From Quillaja saponaria (taxonomy: Eukaryota > Streptophyta > Magnoliopsida > Fabales > Quillajaceae): a stretch of 64,000 bases of DNA. The stretch's first letter is position 1. Each line of letters begins with the position of its first letter. The DNA is taken from positions 8,494,001 to 8,558,000 of the forward strand of contig CM055617.1 of assembly GCA_029379385.1 (NCBI GenBank). The letters run 5' to 3'. The notes under the pieces are model-generated. The model saw only the letters and a list, made by a program, of their open reading frames with translations, had not been told where the DNA came from and ran no database searches. The translations under genes and the position numbers were made by a program. Shown here in pieces: positions 1 through 12,322 of this stretch.

Positions 1-1
1 T

Positions 2-2692
2 GGTGCTTTTACTTCAAGCAAGCAATGTGTCCAGACTGATGGGTTCGAGCAAAGAGACCAATTATGGTATGCAAGAGTGCAGAATTTTTTTTCATTTGTG
101 AATTCTGCAAAAGTTTTCATGCTAGTACTAGTGAATTCAATGTTATTATTTTTTTGAAACATTTTCTTCATTATAATAAAGACATGCTTCATTTTTCATT
201 ACTAAATCATTTGGCAACACAGGACTTTGAATTTCGGTTACTCTCTTGCAACTATACTTGGTTTAGAACACTAACTAGAGCTTGAGTTAGAGCATGTAAG
301 CTTCTAATATATCTAGTGGATTTATTTTGTACAGAGGTATGTTGCAACTGATGTTCCAAGTGATTTTCTAGTTCAAGTTGAGAATGTTTACTTCCATTTA
401 CACAAGGCAGCTATCTACATTTTGCTTCCCAATGTTTAAAGCTTCTGTCAATGAATATTGGTAATGTTTACATTTATTTTATTTTATTTTGGCTCCCCAT
501 CTCTTTTGTGGCAGTATCCCTTGCTTTCTAGAAGTGGGGATGAATAGGATCATATATGAATCACACGACCCCGATTTGAGTAAGATAGTTTTGGATGATT
601 TACCTGGTGGCCATGATTCTTTTAAGCTGGCTGCAAAATTCTGCTAAGGTATTGCTGTTGATTTAACTGCATCCAATATGTCTGGCCTCAGATGTGCTGC
701 AGAGTACCTTGAAATGACAGAGGACTTAGAAGAAGGCAATCTTATATTTAAAACAGAAGCATTTCTTAGATATGTAGTTCTTTCCTCATGGAGAGACTCC
801 ATAGTAGTGTTGAAAAGTTGTGAGAAGCTATCACCATGGCCAGAGAATCTTCAAATTGTCCAAAGATGCAGCGAGTCCATTGCTTGAAAGGCTTGTGCAA
901 ATCCAAATGGAATATGAAGGGCATACACTGGAAGACCCCCAAATGTTTCCAGCCCAAAATAGAATACATGGAGGACTCAAATCCTAATAGGAATCTGCAG
1001 GTTCCTCTTGATTGGTGGTTTGAAGATGTTACAATTCTTTGGATTGATCACTTTCTTAGAGTCATTACTGCAATTAGAGCAAAAGGAATGAAATTTGAAC
1101 TGATTGGAGCTACTATAATGCACTATGCATCTAATTGGCTTCCAGGATTGACAAATTACACAAAAGGACCAGCAGATGAAGCAAGCAACAGCAGTAACAC
1201 TAGTAGTGACAACAATAGTTGGATATGTGGTGAATTTCATATGATTGTAGATGAAACTTCAAATGTTTAGGCTAAAGACCAGAGGATGATAATTGAGAGC
1301 CTTGTCAGCATAATTCCACCTCAGAAAGACAGTGTCTCTTGCAGCTTCCTTCTGCTGCTTCTGAGAATGGCAAACATGTTACAAGCAGCACCTGCACTAG
1401 TCACTGAGTTAGAGAAAAGGGTAGGAATGCAACTTGAACAAGCTATGTTGGAAGATCTTCTAATTCATTCTTACAATAAATTTGAGACTACATATGATGT
1501 GGATCTTGTTCAGAGGCTATTGGAACATTTTCTTCTTCAAGAACAGACAGAAAGTTCAAGTCCAAGCAGACCATCCTTCTCTGACAACACATGTATTAAG
1601 GAACTCAAGGGGGTAGTAGTTCTAATGCCAAGATGAGAGTGGCAAGGCTTGTGGACAGTTATCTTACATAAGTTTCCAGAGATATAAAGCTCTCCCTGAC
1701 AAAGTTTCAGGTTCTTGCAGAAGCTTTGCCTGAATCTGCAAGGACTTGTGATGATGGACATTACCGGGCAATTGATTCCTATCTCACAGTAAGTCCCTTT
1801 TTTCTTAGGGAAAAATGAGAAAGCAAAACAAAGGAATTGGTTTAATCTACTGTTAGTGTTATACTAGGCACATGAAATTTATTATAAATCCTTTCATGTT
1901 TATATGACAACTCTGGATGCTTAAATGTTTAGTACCAGCACTGCTAGATGTGAAAACAAAAAATTTCCTGGAAAGGTTTTCTGGAAAGATGAATTGAAAT
2001 AACAGACAGAAATGGTTCTTTGTCTAAACTTCTGGTTAGAAAAACTAAATTCACTCTGAAGGAATACATACGCATGTGCTTCAACCATGTCTAGTTACCT
2101 GTTCAACTTGCACCAACAGATTTTATTTCTGGACTTCTTACTTTGCCAAACAAATTAACAGGCACATCCAACACTAACTGAGCATGAAAGAAAGCGGCTT
2201 TGTGGTGTGATGGATTGCTAGAAACTCTCAATTGATGCCTGCATGCACGCTGCCTAAAATGAACGCCTTCCATTAAGAGTTGTGGTGCAAGTACTTTTCT
2301 CAGAGCAAGTAAAGATAAGCAATGCAATTTCCCAAAGTCCCCTGAAAGAAGGTGAAACAGACTACCAGCCAATGATCTCAAACCGGAAAACACTACTAGA
2401 AGGGACACCTCAATCATTTCAAGAAGGATGGACAGCTGCTAAAAAAGACATCAACACCCTCAAATTTGAGCTTGAGACTGTGAAAACAAAGTACCTAGAG
2501 CTCCAAAAAAGACATGGATAATTTGCAAAAACAGTTTGATCCGATGTTAAAGAAGAAACAGGCATCGGCATGGAGCAGTGGGTGGAAGAAACTGAGCAGA
2601 CTCACAAAGATGACTACTGCAGAAAACCATGATATAGGGCCCCATATCTCAACTAGAAAACCCCTAGAAGGTGGAGAAATTCAATATCTTAA
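2..2692 (+). pseudogene. NPH3: NPH3 (NON-PHOTOTROPIC HYPOCOTYL 3) pseudogene, 5' truncated by window edge
   Basis: NPH3 is the BTB/POZ substrate adaptor that works with phototropin photoreceptors at the plasma membrane. Recognisable pieces in order: residues before the BTB domain (TDGFEQRDQLW, exon ending at 66), BTB start (YVATDVPSDFLVQV, exon 337-406), PLLSRSG from 515, LRCAAEYLEMTEDLEEGNLI, the NPH3 domain (DWWFEDVTILWIDHF, KDQRMIIESLVSIIPPQKDS), an intron at 1789-2161, then RVVVQVLFSEQVKIS, and the C-terminal coiled coil ending RRWRNSIS at 2692. Lesions: GC instead of GT donor at 407; two bases missing near 539; stops at 645, 885, 1268, 1669, 2219 and 2255; frameshifts at about 890-970, 1590-1630 and 2510. 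Retained introns mean this is not a processed copy. Gene identity is strong; whether another functional copy exists cannot be seen here. Confidence 0.93.
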
Positions 2693-4820
2693 ATGATGAG
2701 AAATGAAAGTTGCTAAGAAAGTAATACTTCTACCATCCCATATTCATTTTCAATTTTTTTGGAGTGTAATTGGGGGCATATCTCTTTTTATTTTAACAAC
2801 TGAATAATAATTCAGCTAAGTTGCCATAACTTCTTTTTTTTTTTCTCTATTTGTCAGTTCCTCCTCTACTTCCATCAGTGTAAAAATGTAATGTCTATAT
2901 GTTGCCATCAATGAAATGCCCTTGGTGCTCAGCTAGGAAGCTGGAGTTCAAAAGCTCTGCATGTAATGTGTGTGACTGTTTCTTGATGAGAAAACATTGA
3001 TTTCATGTGAAACTCTAATAGCATTGCTAATGAGGGCCAATTGATATCATGATTTCTAACATCGTTTACCTTGAACATCATTCAAAAGGTCCTTCAAGCT
3101 GCTGAAATCTTCCCAGTTCAACAGTTAAGGTGCAGAAAAAGGAGTTCATTGGTGTTGAGTGGCTCTTTGTGGAGTTTGTTTAAGTGTCCGCTAAGAATAT
3201 TTATATCATGAATCCTATTAGGAAGCGAATTTTTTTTTTTTTCTTTTATGAGACAAGGTGCCCAGCTTAAAGTAAAATTTAACTATTAAAATATGTAACG
3301 ACAATGATTGAATTTCTACTTTGTAATTATAAATGTTCTGATACCATGTCAAATAATCATTTCATTCACGAAACTAAATTATTAATCACAAAGCCATTTA
3401 AGTAAGAAGTTCTTTTTATGTATATCGTTTCTCAAATTAATTGCCAAGCTTTGAACTTTCGGATTCCTATTTTAGATTATCAGGTGCCATATGGACTAAG
3501 GGAGCTCATAGGATTGTTGAATTTATAGTACATGACCATTACGTCTTTATCAATTGTTCCATATGGATTTTTATTTTCATAACTGACTATATCAAACACT
3601 GGTCAGTTGCTTCCTGTTAATTTCCCACTACAAATTTACCATGGGATTAAATGACCAAAAAAGCTTGTGAAAGCAGAGGCCTCTCAGAATGCATAAAGTA
3701 ACCTCCTCCATTACAATTCTGTCTTTTTATGACATTTCAGAAAGTTAAAAGTCCATTTGTAAATCATGCTCATTCACACTATGATTAATAATGTTGTCTC
3801 CTATCATGCTCCACTACATTTGTAAAAACCAAAAAAAGTTCCAATACCTCATACTAAAGGAGGTTGTGGGGGTTATAGTGAAATTTCTTTTCTTTCTAGC
3901 CTCAACAATGAAGTAAAGGATTTATAATCTCTCTCTTTAAAGTCTTTCTCACAAAATACAGCTATATAAAATATAGGAAATAAACACTAAAATCATAGTA
4001 GGATGGTTCCCTCATAATCACAAAGTCACAAACCAAATTTACAGCGCGGCTTTATAACAACAGAAACATAGTAGATTGTGTTCAAGATAGCTAGATAAGA
4101 AAAACCATAGTACATCGTTTACAATAATACAACAGGCATAGGACAATAAGAACAAAACATACAAGCAAGATGAACTAACCGTCACCCATCAAGGCATAAC
4201 ATTCCAACACTTACTGACAGACACATAATGCACAATCATGGAGCAATCTACGAGATCCAATCCACCACTTACTCTACAATATAGAATGGCTTTTTCTTTT
4301 TCCACCTTCAACATGCAAAACAAAGTAAACTTTACCACAAAGACATAGTGAAAGAAAATGCCCCTAAGTTCATGATGAAACATGGTGCTCCCCCTTCAAG
4401 GACAACCCAACAGAGAAACTTTCTTGGTACTTTAGAATTTATGCCAGCGTGATATGCGTGCTTTAGAGAGAGAGGAATCATAAGATCATCGACAAAGAAT
4501 AGGCAGAGAGTGGGGGCCTAGTTACCTGACGCGCATGCACTCAGCCAACTAGAAAGTTCAATACCATCCACATAAGAGACTCCTCATTTTAAGCAGAGCC
4601 CACCATTTTCATCTGCATGCGGCTAAAGTCTGTGTCAAGAAATTTAATCTCATTTTTCTTCAGTCTAAGCAGGAGTATAGAGGGTCCCACGTACGTAAGC
4701 AAAGCAAGCATGCTATAAGTTTTAATTTTATCAATCATCAAAGCCAAGAATCGTAAGGATGTCACCTTTTTACCATTCTTCTCTACCCTTTTACTAATAT
4801 ACTACCATAGCAGAAAGCAC
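2693..4820. other. Intergenic between NPH3 relic and SAC51-like gene
   Basis: AT-rich sequence without a supportable gene. The part nearest 4821 must contain the 3' untranslated region of the minus-strand bHLH gene. I see no RNA gene or transposon ends. Confidence 0.5.
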
Positions 4821-5910
4821 TCAATGATACTCCAAATCAATAGTATTGGTATCGGGCATCAAGGATTTCAAGTACTCTATAGCTTCATCAATAATCAACA
4901 GGGGGTGCTTCCCCTTTACTCCAGGAATTATGCTCTCAAGAAGTCTCAGTGTTCCACTGATCTTATCCTTTCCCAATCGAGCATTGCCCACTGTAGAATC
5001 CATTTCTTGGGTCAGCCTAGCACCACAATTCCGGCGGGAAGAATACTTCGATTCTGCATCACTAACACAGTCATTAGCTTCGTCCAGTTGTACTGAATTA
5101 GTAGTGTAGAGTGGTGATGATCTGTTGTACCCACCATCAATCAACTTCTGCCTTTTACATTTGCCAGCAGAGCAAGTGACTGCCTCAGTCATACTATCCA
5201 GCTTTTCTTGCTTCACATAACTCTCTACAGTTGCTAATGGAGAATGACCTGTACTCATTACTTCATCATCATCATTGTAGTCCTCAACCTCATCATCAGA
5301 ATAAAGCAATGCATTGATTTCCTCTGTATCTTCATGCATCTCGCTTTCTTCATTGGCCATATGATTCTCATTACATTCTTCCAGTAAACTATATTTTGAA
5401 GGGTCATTTTGATCCATTTTAGTTGCCTGTCCTGCCTCATTTACATTATAACCTTGGGGGAATTTTTTAGCAGCAGTGATAAGATTCTGGACAAGAGGGA
5501 GACTCGGACTATAGATCAACCTTGTTTTATTCCCAGAGTAGTCAAAGATAAATAACTTTTTCTGCACAGTTCCAGATTTCATGGTTTGCATAGCCTTCAC
5601 TGTAGTTTTGTCAGACATCCCACAGTGTGTTTCTCTAAAACAAGGTTTTGAATTGACTTGCGGGGTCCGGAAGCAAGTGGGCAAACACTGAAGCAACTCA
5701 TGGGCTTCATTTGTTTCTTCCATTTCTGAAATCAGTAAATGACGATCTGCATGTCCCGGCAATGCACTATGTGGCAGGAAAAATGCAAGTACAAGCATTC
5801 AAATATGCAGGAAAACATGGTGACCTGGGCTCCAGCAAAGGCCTAATGCAATTCAAATCAGGTGGTTGCCAAGCCACATCCTGTGAACGAGATCCCTTAG
5901 CCTTAACCAT
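4821..5910 (-). CDS. SAC51-type atypical bHLH transcription factor, main reading frame (N-terminal frameshift)
   Basis: SAC51-family proteins are atypical bHLH factors acting in thermospermine-controlled xylem development. The frame 4821-5798 (325 residues) has the family's acidic block (EMHEDTEEINALLYSDDE, then EDYNDDDEVMSTGHSP) in the middle and a C-terminal helix-loop-helix (LRLLESIIPGVKGK, then IDEAIEYLKSLM) without the usual basic DNA-contact residues. The last leader intron is 5928-6015. The first ATG after it, at 5910, opens MVKAKGSRSQDVAWQPPDLN, which resembles a family N-terminus, but that frame stops at 5767. Homology continues as ALPGHADRHL in the 5798 frame, so one extra base lies near 5768-5775. 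As read, translation would need to start at 5798 or at the MEETNE methionine (5723). True frameshift or sequence error cannot be decided here. Confidence 0.85.
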
Positions 5911-6137
5911 CAAACCAGAAGAAGCCCCTAAAATTAGAGGAACAAATAAATCACTTGGGATATAAACAAAATTCTTCTAGTTGCAACAGTTAGAAATGTA
6001 GTGCAAAATACATACCGTTTGTATGATATGGTGCTTTGATATAAAATCTTCAATTACTTTTTTGTTTTCTGATCAACAAAAATAGAAAAAAAAACTTCAA
6101 ATTCCACCTTGAGATGACAATAAATTGTGGAATCAAT

Positions 6138-6501
6138 CTACGTCACAGGTTTCAGCAACTGACGGAAGTATTCAGCCTGGTAAAATTAAGAATAGAAGGT
6201 AATGTTAGTTCTCAGAAGATGCAACATTCTATGATCATAATCTGAATATTTGATACGCGAAGTGACAAGCATAATTAAAAAAATTATTTAATAGAACAGC
6301 TAGAAGGTCAGTCATGCATATTAAACTAACGAACAAGATCTGAAAACCAAAAGCAAGAAACTGAGAGTTATTACTAACCTGACAATCTTGCAAGGGTTGA
6401 AAGCATGCTATAACTTTAACAATAATTGTAGGCTCCCCTGCAATGCCATTCTCATGTTTTAATGCCCGAAATCTTGTTTGGCTTGCTGCTTGGCACACCA
6501 T
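6138..6501 (-). CDS. Conserved 53-residue peptide uORF of the SAC51-like gene, split by an intron
   Basis: Coding exons 6379-6501 (41 codons, opening MVCQAASQTRFRALKHENGI) and 6138-6176 (12 codons plus stop, ending AEYFRQLLKPVT) join to a 53-residue peptide. The intron 6177-6378 has GTTAGT donor and CAG acceptor; without splicing the frame reads on into different sequence. Sequence and length match the conserved fourth uORF of Arabidopsis SAC51, which represses translation of the main frame and is overridden by thermospermine or by sac51-d type mutations. It lies in the leader of the downstream bHLH frame on the same strand, which fits that role. Function is inferred from the family; the sequence match is direct. 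Confidence 0.93.
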
Positions 6502-8365
6502 AACTTCTATTGACCTTCAAGTAGAATCAGTCAATCTATCTCAATGTATTATATGCTCCAAAGAAATACCCAGTGAAGAGACAGTAAAGATTCCGAGCTA
6601 ATTAGAAGATCAAGAACAGGCACAACAAGAGAATGATATGGGATGAAAAACAGACAGAAACTATTAATAAAATGGTTCAAACCGTGTCTTAGCTTTCTAT
6701 CTTTTCAGCTAATCCTGTAAATATCAGAAGAAATGAAGAAACATCTGTTGGATTCCATGACAGCTAGCTAGAACAATAAATCAAGAGTGACAAAAAGGAG
6801 AAGATTCACTCTTGAATAATGATTTACTGGATAACTTTACAATATAAGTTCAAGTGTACAACTTTGCGGAACACATCAACAGAGAGACCCAACCAACGCA
6901 TATTGATTTCTCCTCTGGTATATAATATAGCCACACTGCTTAGAGCCTCGGACTAATGTTATGCCCAAATTCCTGCAACAAGGTATCACAGAACATTTCC
7001 ATAAATTTCTATAATGAAATCTAAGTTTGAAAAGCAAGAAGCATTATTAACCAAAGCATTCAAAAAGCATCAAGAAGAACAACAAAGGTTTGTTCAATTT
7101 CCATGAGACAATCCCAACAACTCTCTCACCTGGACCATGGAGAAAAAAATCACTGTATATGGGACTTCAGCTTTTCCAATCTATAGAAACAAAATATTCC
7201 TAGAATATGAAAAGCCCATTTTCTTTTTCTTAATTTCTTCATATCAAAAGGACAAATAAAGCTCTTTCTGATTCAGCCAAGACCTATAATTTTCTTTTGA
7301 AAACTACCACCTTGACTCATTCAAGTAAAACAAACAAAAATTCATATTACAAAAATAATACTAAACACAGAAAAACAAAACTAAATTAATGAAATATAAT
7401 TATAAACTTCTCCACATAGTTGCTAAGAAAAACAAAATCAACCAAGACATCAACAGCTGAATCACCTAGTTCCAAATTTCAAACCCAGATTCCAAATAAT
7501 CGAGATTAGGAGCCCCAATTCCAGTCTAAATTTTACTTTCTTACAACTTTTCACACCAAACAAACAGAGGATACTTCGAAATCCACCAAGGAAAAAAAAA
7601 AAAACCCAGATACAATCACTTAATGGGTATCTTACAGATGAGTTAGAGGAAAGATGAGCTCAGAACCGATTAGAATTTCGATAGAATCACAGTGGCAAGA
7701 GAAGGAAATGAAAAGGGAAGCGAACAGTGAGCTAGTGAGGAAAGTATCGGAAAGTGTCTGAAGAGGTGAATGTGGTTGGGGAAGTTGAGATTATATGGAC
7801 AATCATTGACAATTTTGCCCTTCATTTTGATGAATATAGTGTTTTAAATGTGGATTTTGTCAGATATCCAATTCAATCTAATTGAACTTTTCATATACCT
7901 AAGCGGTTGACAAATTATATTTATTTAGGATCAGATCATAATATTTTAAGTTTTAACTAATTTGAACTATAAATAAATATAAAGGTCATGTAAAGATTTA
8001 AGAAAAGATGTAATATAAAACTTATTTTTGAGTCAGTTAGAATTAGGTTCGAACTGAATTGAGTTATGATGTAATTTGTTGCCATGTCTAATCATCTAAT
8101 ATTTAAAAACTAACTTCTTCTTTTTTCCTTTTGTGTAACTTACATTTAGATTTTCATAGTGTATTATACATTTAGGATTACCTATACAACTTATTTTATG
8201 ATCTCCTCACTAGCTCACCTCTAGAATTTTCGAATGCCAACCGTAACAATAAAAATTATGACGTTGTAAATGATGATGGCCTCAATGTTATTCACTTGAA
8301 GAGAAAATAACGATAAGTCTTATTTTTTCATTAATAAGTTTTCCCAATAAATTCATTCTAAATAA
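6502..8365 (-). other. Leader and upstream region of the SAC51-like gene
   Basis: A probable first leader exon lies at about 7637-7780, ending in CT followed by a GTAAGATAC donor, read on the minus strand. The rest up to the uORF exon would be intron. Beyond about 7800 is AT-rich promoter and intergenic sequence leading to the CACTA element. Exon limits are by eye only. Confidence 0.45.
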
Positions 8366-8378
8366 CACTACAAGAAAA
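8366..8378 (+). repeat. Left terminal inverted repeat of CACTA element
   Basis: CACTACAAGAAAA, exact reverse complement of 12310-12322. Confidence 0.9.
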
Positions 8379-8389
8379 ATGACTTTTTC

Positions 8390-8730
8390 CCACAAACCAA
8401 ATTTGTGGAAAAAAGAGTAAAAGTGTGTGGGAAAAGGCTTACCGACAAACAGTTAGTGGGTAATGATTTGTGGGTAAATTTCCGTGGGTAATTCCCACAA
8501 ACTCAAAGAGTTTGTGGGTAATTCCAACAAATGTTTGTCGGTGATGTTTGTTGGTAAACGAGGTATGAGAGGTTTGTCGGTAAAATTTGACTTCACCCAC
8601 AAACTCGCAAGTTTGTAGGTAATTTTACCCACAAACCAAGTGAGTTTGTGGTGAGCTATTTATCCTATCAAATTTAGCCACAAACTCAATTTGTGGTTAT
8701 CCTGCCAAATTTAGCCACAAACTCAATTTG
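8390..8730. repeat. Left subterminal repeat array of CACTA element
   Basis: Many short CCCACAAAC / GTTTGTGGG copies in direct and inverted orientation, often separated by GGTAA. Such arrays bind the element's own DNA-binding protein in En/Spm relatives. A matching array lies at the right end. Confidence 0.8.
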
Positions 8731-8954
8731 TGAGTGAAACATGCTTATTATAATGATCTTTTTTGTAAATAACACGACCCTGTTAATAAATATATCCTCC
8801 CATAAAATTCATAAAACAAATTTCATCATATTTCTCATTCAAGTCTCGTCACAAATTGAAAGTATTTTCAACATTTCATAAGAAAACATCAAATAAACAA
8901 AACTGTTAACACGAACAGTTTGAAAAAAATAAGAAAACCTAATAAAACAATCAA

Positions 8955-9056
8955 CTAGCTAGTTCTAGGTCGTCAAGATCATCATCATTGTCATCATCCT
9001 CGTGAACATTCTCTTCGCCATCTTCATGACCACCTTCATCACCATCTATGTCGCTA
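8955..9056 (-). pseudogene. Acidic exon-like remnant inside the CACTA element
   Basis: On the minus strand a frame preceded by a CTTTTAG acceptor-like site encodes an acidic tail (SDIDGDEGGHEDGEEN, then HEDDDNDDDLDDLELAS) and stops at 8955. A second exon-like piece with an AAACG-GTAAGT donor lies at about 9609-9700. These may be the last exons of a transposon gene or of a captured host gene. I do not recognise the protein. Confidence 0.35.
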
Positions 9057-11509
9057 AAAGAGACACCCACATGAATTTGTTTAAAAAAAAAAAAAGTAAG
9101 TAATTGATATATAATAGGGAACTTAAGAACTTACAGCTAACAACTAAAAAGTGGAAGCCAGAAATATAATATGACTGAATTCTAAACTTGGGTTCTACTG
9201 CTAAAATCAAACATTTTTAGTTTTTATATTCAAATCTGACAATGAATAGAAAAGAAGTCAATAAGATTCTTTCAACCACATCCTTATAAAGAGAAACTGC
9301 TTCAGCCATAGCATTGGATTACACAAAACAAGAATCTGCAGACTCCGAACACCCTGTAACCATGTTCAGGTTGTTATGAACGTGAGAATTCTAATTAGCT
9401 TCACTAAGAATTTTGCTTCAAACATCTCTATTGAACATCATTTCATGCAACTCATGCTCAAATAGAATCTAAATTAGTAAATAACTATTCAAATCAAGGA
9501 TAAGGGAATAGACTGGCAATCTCCACTAATAAGTAACATAATCAGTGACTGTAATAAACAAGACTAGAGGTGCATATATGATATATATTAAACATAAGAA
9601 GCAATGATACTTACCGTTTTACCGGTCAATTCACAAAGTTGAAGAAGCCGTCTACAATTTTTAATCACTCAATTCTTTCATCTCAACATCAACGAAATCC
9701 TGGAGAGCTTTCATCTTGATGCAATTGGACTTCAAGCTATTTATAGCTGTTTATTGTTTCAGCAGTTACCAAAGCTCCACTCACTGTTGTCATAATAGGA
9801 ACCTTGTATCGAGAACTATCCTCCTCAATTGGTTGATTAAGCTTCCAGTCTTAATATCTAAAGGAAGTTGATATTCCGTAAGCTTCACATACCAAATTAG
9901 TAATGAACCTAAATATGTGGCAACCAAATCAGTAATAAAAGGATAAAAATATTTAAAGAATAAAACATATTATCCTTTGCTAGAGTGAATCTTATCTATA
10001 AAATCTACAGTGCTTTTTGTCCACTTTATTCTACTTTATGCACTTGTTAATCTTGAATTGCAAAACTCGATGCAGAGTTATAGATCCAAATAAGGATTTT
10101 AAAAGTTGAACATCTTAACTGAAGTGGGAAAACTAATTTAAGAACACTAAAAATAATTAGGTGCATAGTGCTTCACATCAATTGACGCTTCCAACATAAT
10201 AGACAACCAAGCTGCTTAGAATTCCAAACTAAAATTATTATTGTAGCATAAATGTAAAGAACAGTAAGAAATGTCAGAACATGTTCCAATTCTATAAACA
10301 CAGAAAGGCCCTGAATAATTGAAAGACAAATATCCAAAAGAGAATGTTATTTCACATGAACATAAGAAGCTAGGCAGAAATTCTGGAAGGAAAGAGGTAT
10401 TTTTCATAACAAAATTGTTACTACAATTTGGTTACCAAGACCTGAAGTTTGAAACACACACCCTCTGCATTATTCAAATGATAAATATGGGCTCAACCGG
10501 ATAGACTTGGGCCTACAAATGATAAATGGCTCTTTGGATTGTACGTTGGTAACTAATTCAATTAGACAAATTCTAAGTAAACTCCAACTTAGTCAATTGG
10601 AAAATTTTAAGTGGAGATAGAGATTAAAGTCTTACAAAATTCTCTAGGTCCAGGTAATTCACACAACACTAGCATCTGTTTTTGCAGAATTGAAGTGTTG
10701 CTACCTTTCAAGTCTTAAACTCCAAGTTTTTTTTCTTCTTAATTTATCCTCAATAGTCAAACCTAGTAATTATATGCAAGAAAAAAAAATGCAGACCATA
10801 TCCAAGCTTTAATTTAAATAATTTATCAACAAAATACAAAATAATTCTTAGCTCTATTGTTTATACATATATATAGTTTTGAATTTTTTTTTTAAAAAGT
10901 AGTTGTACAGAATCAAATTCTTTTGGTGTTTACTCTTGTTAGGGCAGAATCTAGTTCCCAGTTTAAGGCCCATCTTTTCCTTGACCATGTGATTTCCCCA
11001 ATTAATCATCTACTAAATTACATCGTAAAACAAGTAAGGAGGAAGAGAAAGGAAGACACTCACTCTGAGATATCGCAGCCGTTGATTGCATTGAAGATGC
11101 CCCACAATGCCGAGAGAGACGTGAAGTGAAGACTGTCAGTTAAGGTCTTTAAAAATAATTTGCAAATGAAGAGCTGACAAACTTTGTACTTTAGATTTGC
11201 AGATCCAGACCATTGCCGTAACATGAAAGGTCGTGGTGGTAAAGGAATTGCAGAGACTAGCTATTAGGTGATCTGGAAAGAAGTGGTAGATTTTCTGAAA
11301 AGGTTTGGCTAGGGCTCAGACAAAGGAAGAAAGAGACAAGAAATTGAAGGGGATCTAAGAAAAGGGTTTAATTTGTAGTTCTTACCTTCAATAGAAGCAA
11401 AATCATGTAGGTAGAGAAGCAAGACCGCGGGTAGAGAGGCAAGACCACTTGGTATTCTGAATTTGTGAGAGAAAGGGAGAAAGATTTGATATTTTAGGGA
11501 TTTCAAAGT

Positions 11510-12309
11510 CCCCACAAACCTCGTTTGTGGGAAAAAAATATAAAAAATTGTATGTTTTAATTCCTACCAAATGAAGTTTATGGGTATAAACAAAAAATAA
11601 AATTACCCGCAAACGCAATTTAACCCCGCCACAACCCCGAAAAAATTATCGACAAAAGGTTTGTCGGTAAATTGAAGATGATAAAATTTAGTGGGATTGA
11701 AGTTTAGTACAAATTTTACCTTTAATGGAGATTGGGTTTGACAAAAGCAAAATAGTAGGTCGATGCAGAGAAAGCTCTCAACTTTAATTTTGTCTGAGGG
11801 AAAGAATAAGAAGGAAAAATTGAGGATTTAAGGGTTCTGAAAATAACCCACAAACCATAGAGTTTGTGGGTAATCTATAACAAAATAAGGTATATCTTTA
11901 TTTTTTACAATTATAAGTTCTTGGGTAAAAAAACTAAAATTACCTACAAACCAAAGTTTGTGAGTATAAGCTAATTTTTTTTTACCTACAAGCAAGAGTT
12001 TGTAGGTAATACATAACAAAATTATGAGTTTTTATTTCCCACAAACTAAAGTCCGTGGGTAACAAGAAAAGAACTTACCGACAAACATAAGTTTGTGGGT
12101 GAAAGATAAAATTTTTTTACCCACAAACAAGAGTTTGTGGGTAAAATTTGCGGGAGTGAAAATTTAATTCCCGCCATAATATCGACAAAATGTTGGTCGG
12201 TAAATTGATGATAACAAAATTTGGTGGGTTTGTGGCTAGGTTTGTGGGTAATATAATTAATACCCACAAACTTTTTTTTGTGGGAAATGGGTTTGTGGGA
12301 AAATGTCAA
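11510..12309. repeat. Right subterminal repeat array of CACTA element
   Basis: Same GTTTGTGGG / CCCACAAAC motif family as the left end, spread over about 0.8 kb and opposed in orientation, able to form many imperfect hairpins. Confidence 0.8.
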
Positions 12310-12322
12310 TTTTCTTGTAGTG
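12310..12322 (-). repeat. Right terminal inverted repeat of CACTA element
   Basis: TTTTCTTGTAGTG, exact reverse complement of 8366-8378, followed by ATAA as on the left. Confidence 0.9.

Larger units (their letters stand above)
8366..12322. mobile_element. CACTA (En/Spm-type) DNA transposon, non-autonomous or decayed
   Basis: The left end reads CACTACAAGAAAA and the right end TTTTCTTGTAGTG, a perfect 13-bp inverted repeat with the CACTA signature. ATAA flanks both ends (8362-8365 and 12323-12326); the family usually makes 3-bp duplications, so the exact duplication length is unclear. Both subterminal regions (about 8390-8730 and 11510-12300) are packed with CCCACAAAC and GTTTGTGGG motifs in both orientations, like the transposase-binding repeats of this superfamily. 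The 3957-bp interior has no long transposase frame. It may derive from a larger element or be a non-autonomous carrier. Confidence 0.88.

Noticed and set aside
10923..11129. Short frame inside the CACTA element
   Set aside because: No recognised motif, no splice context, and short enough to arise by chance.
8390..12300. Possible CRISPR-like spaced repeats
   Set aside because: Repeats are short, in both orientations, irregularly spaced and bounded by CACTA inverted ends; the genome is eukaryotic.
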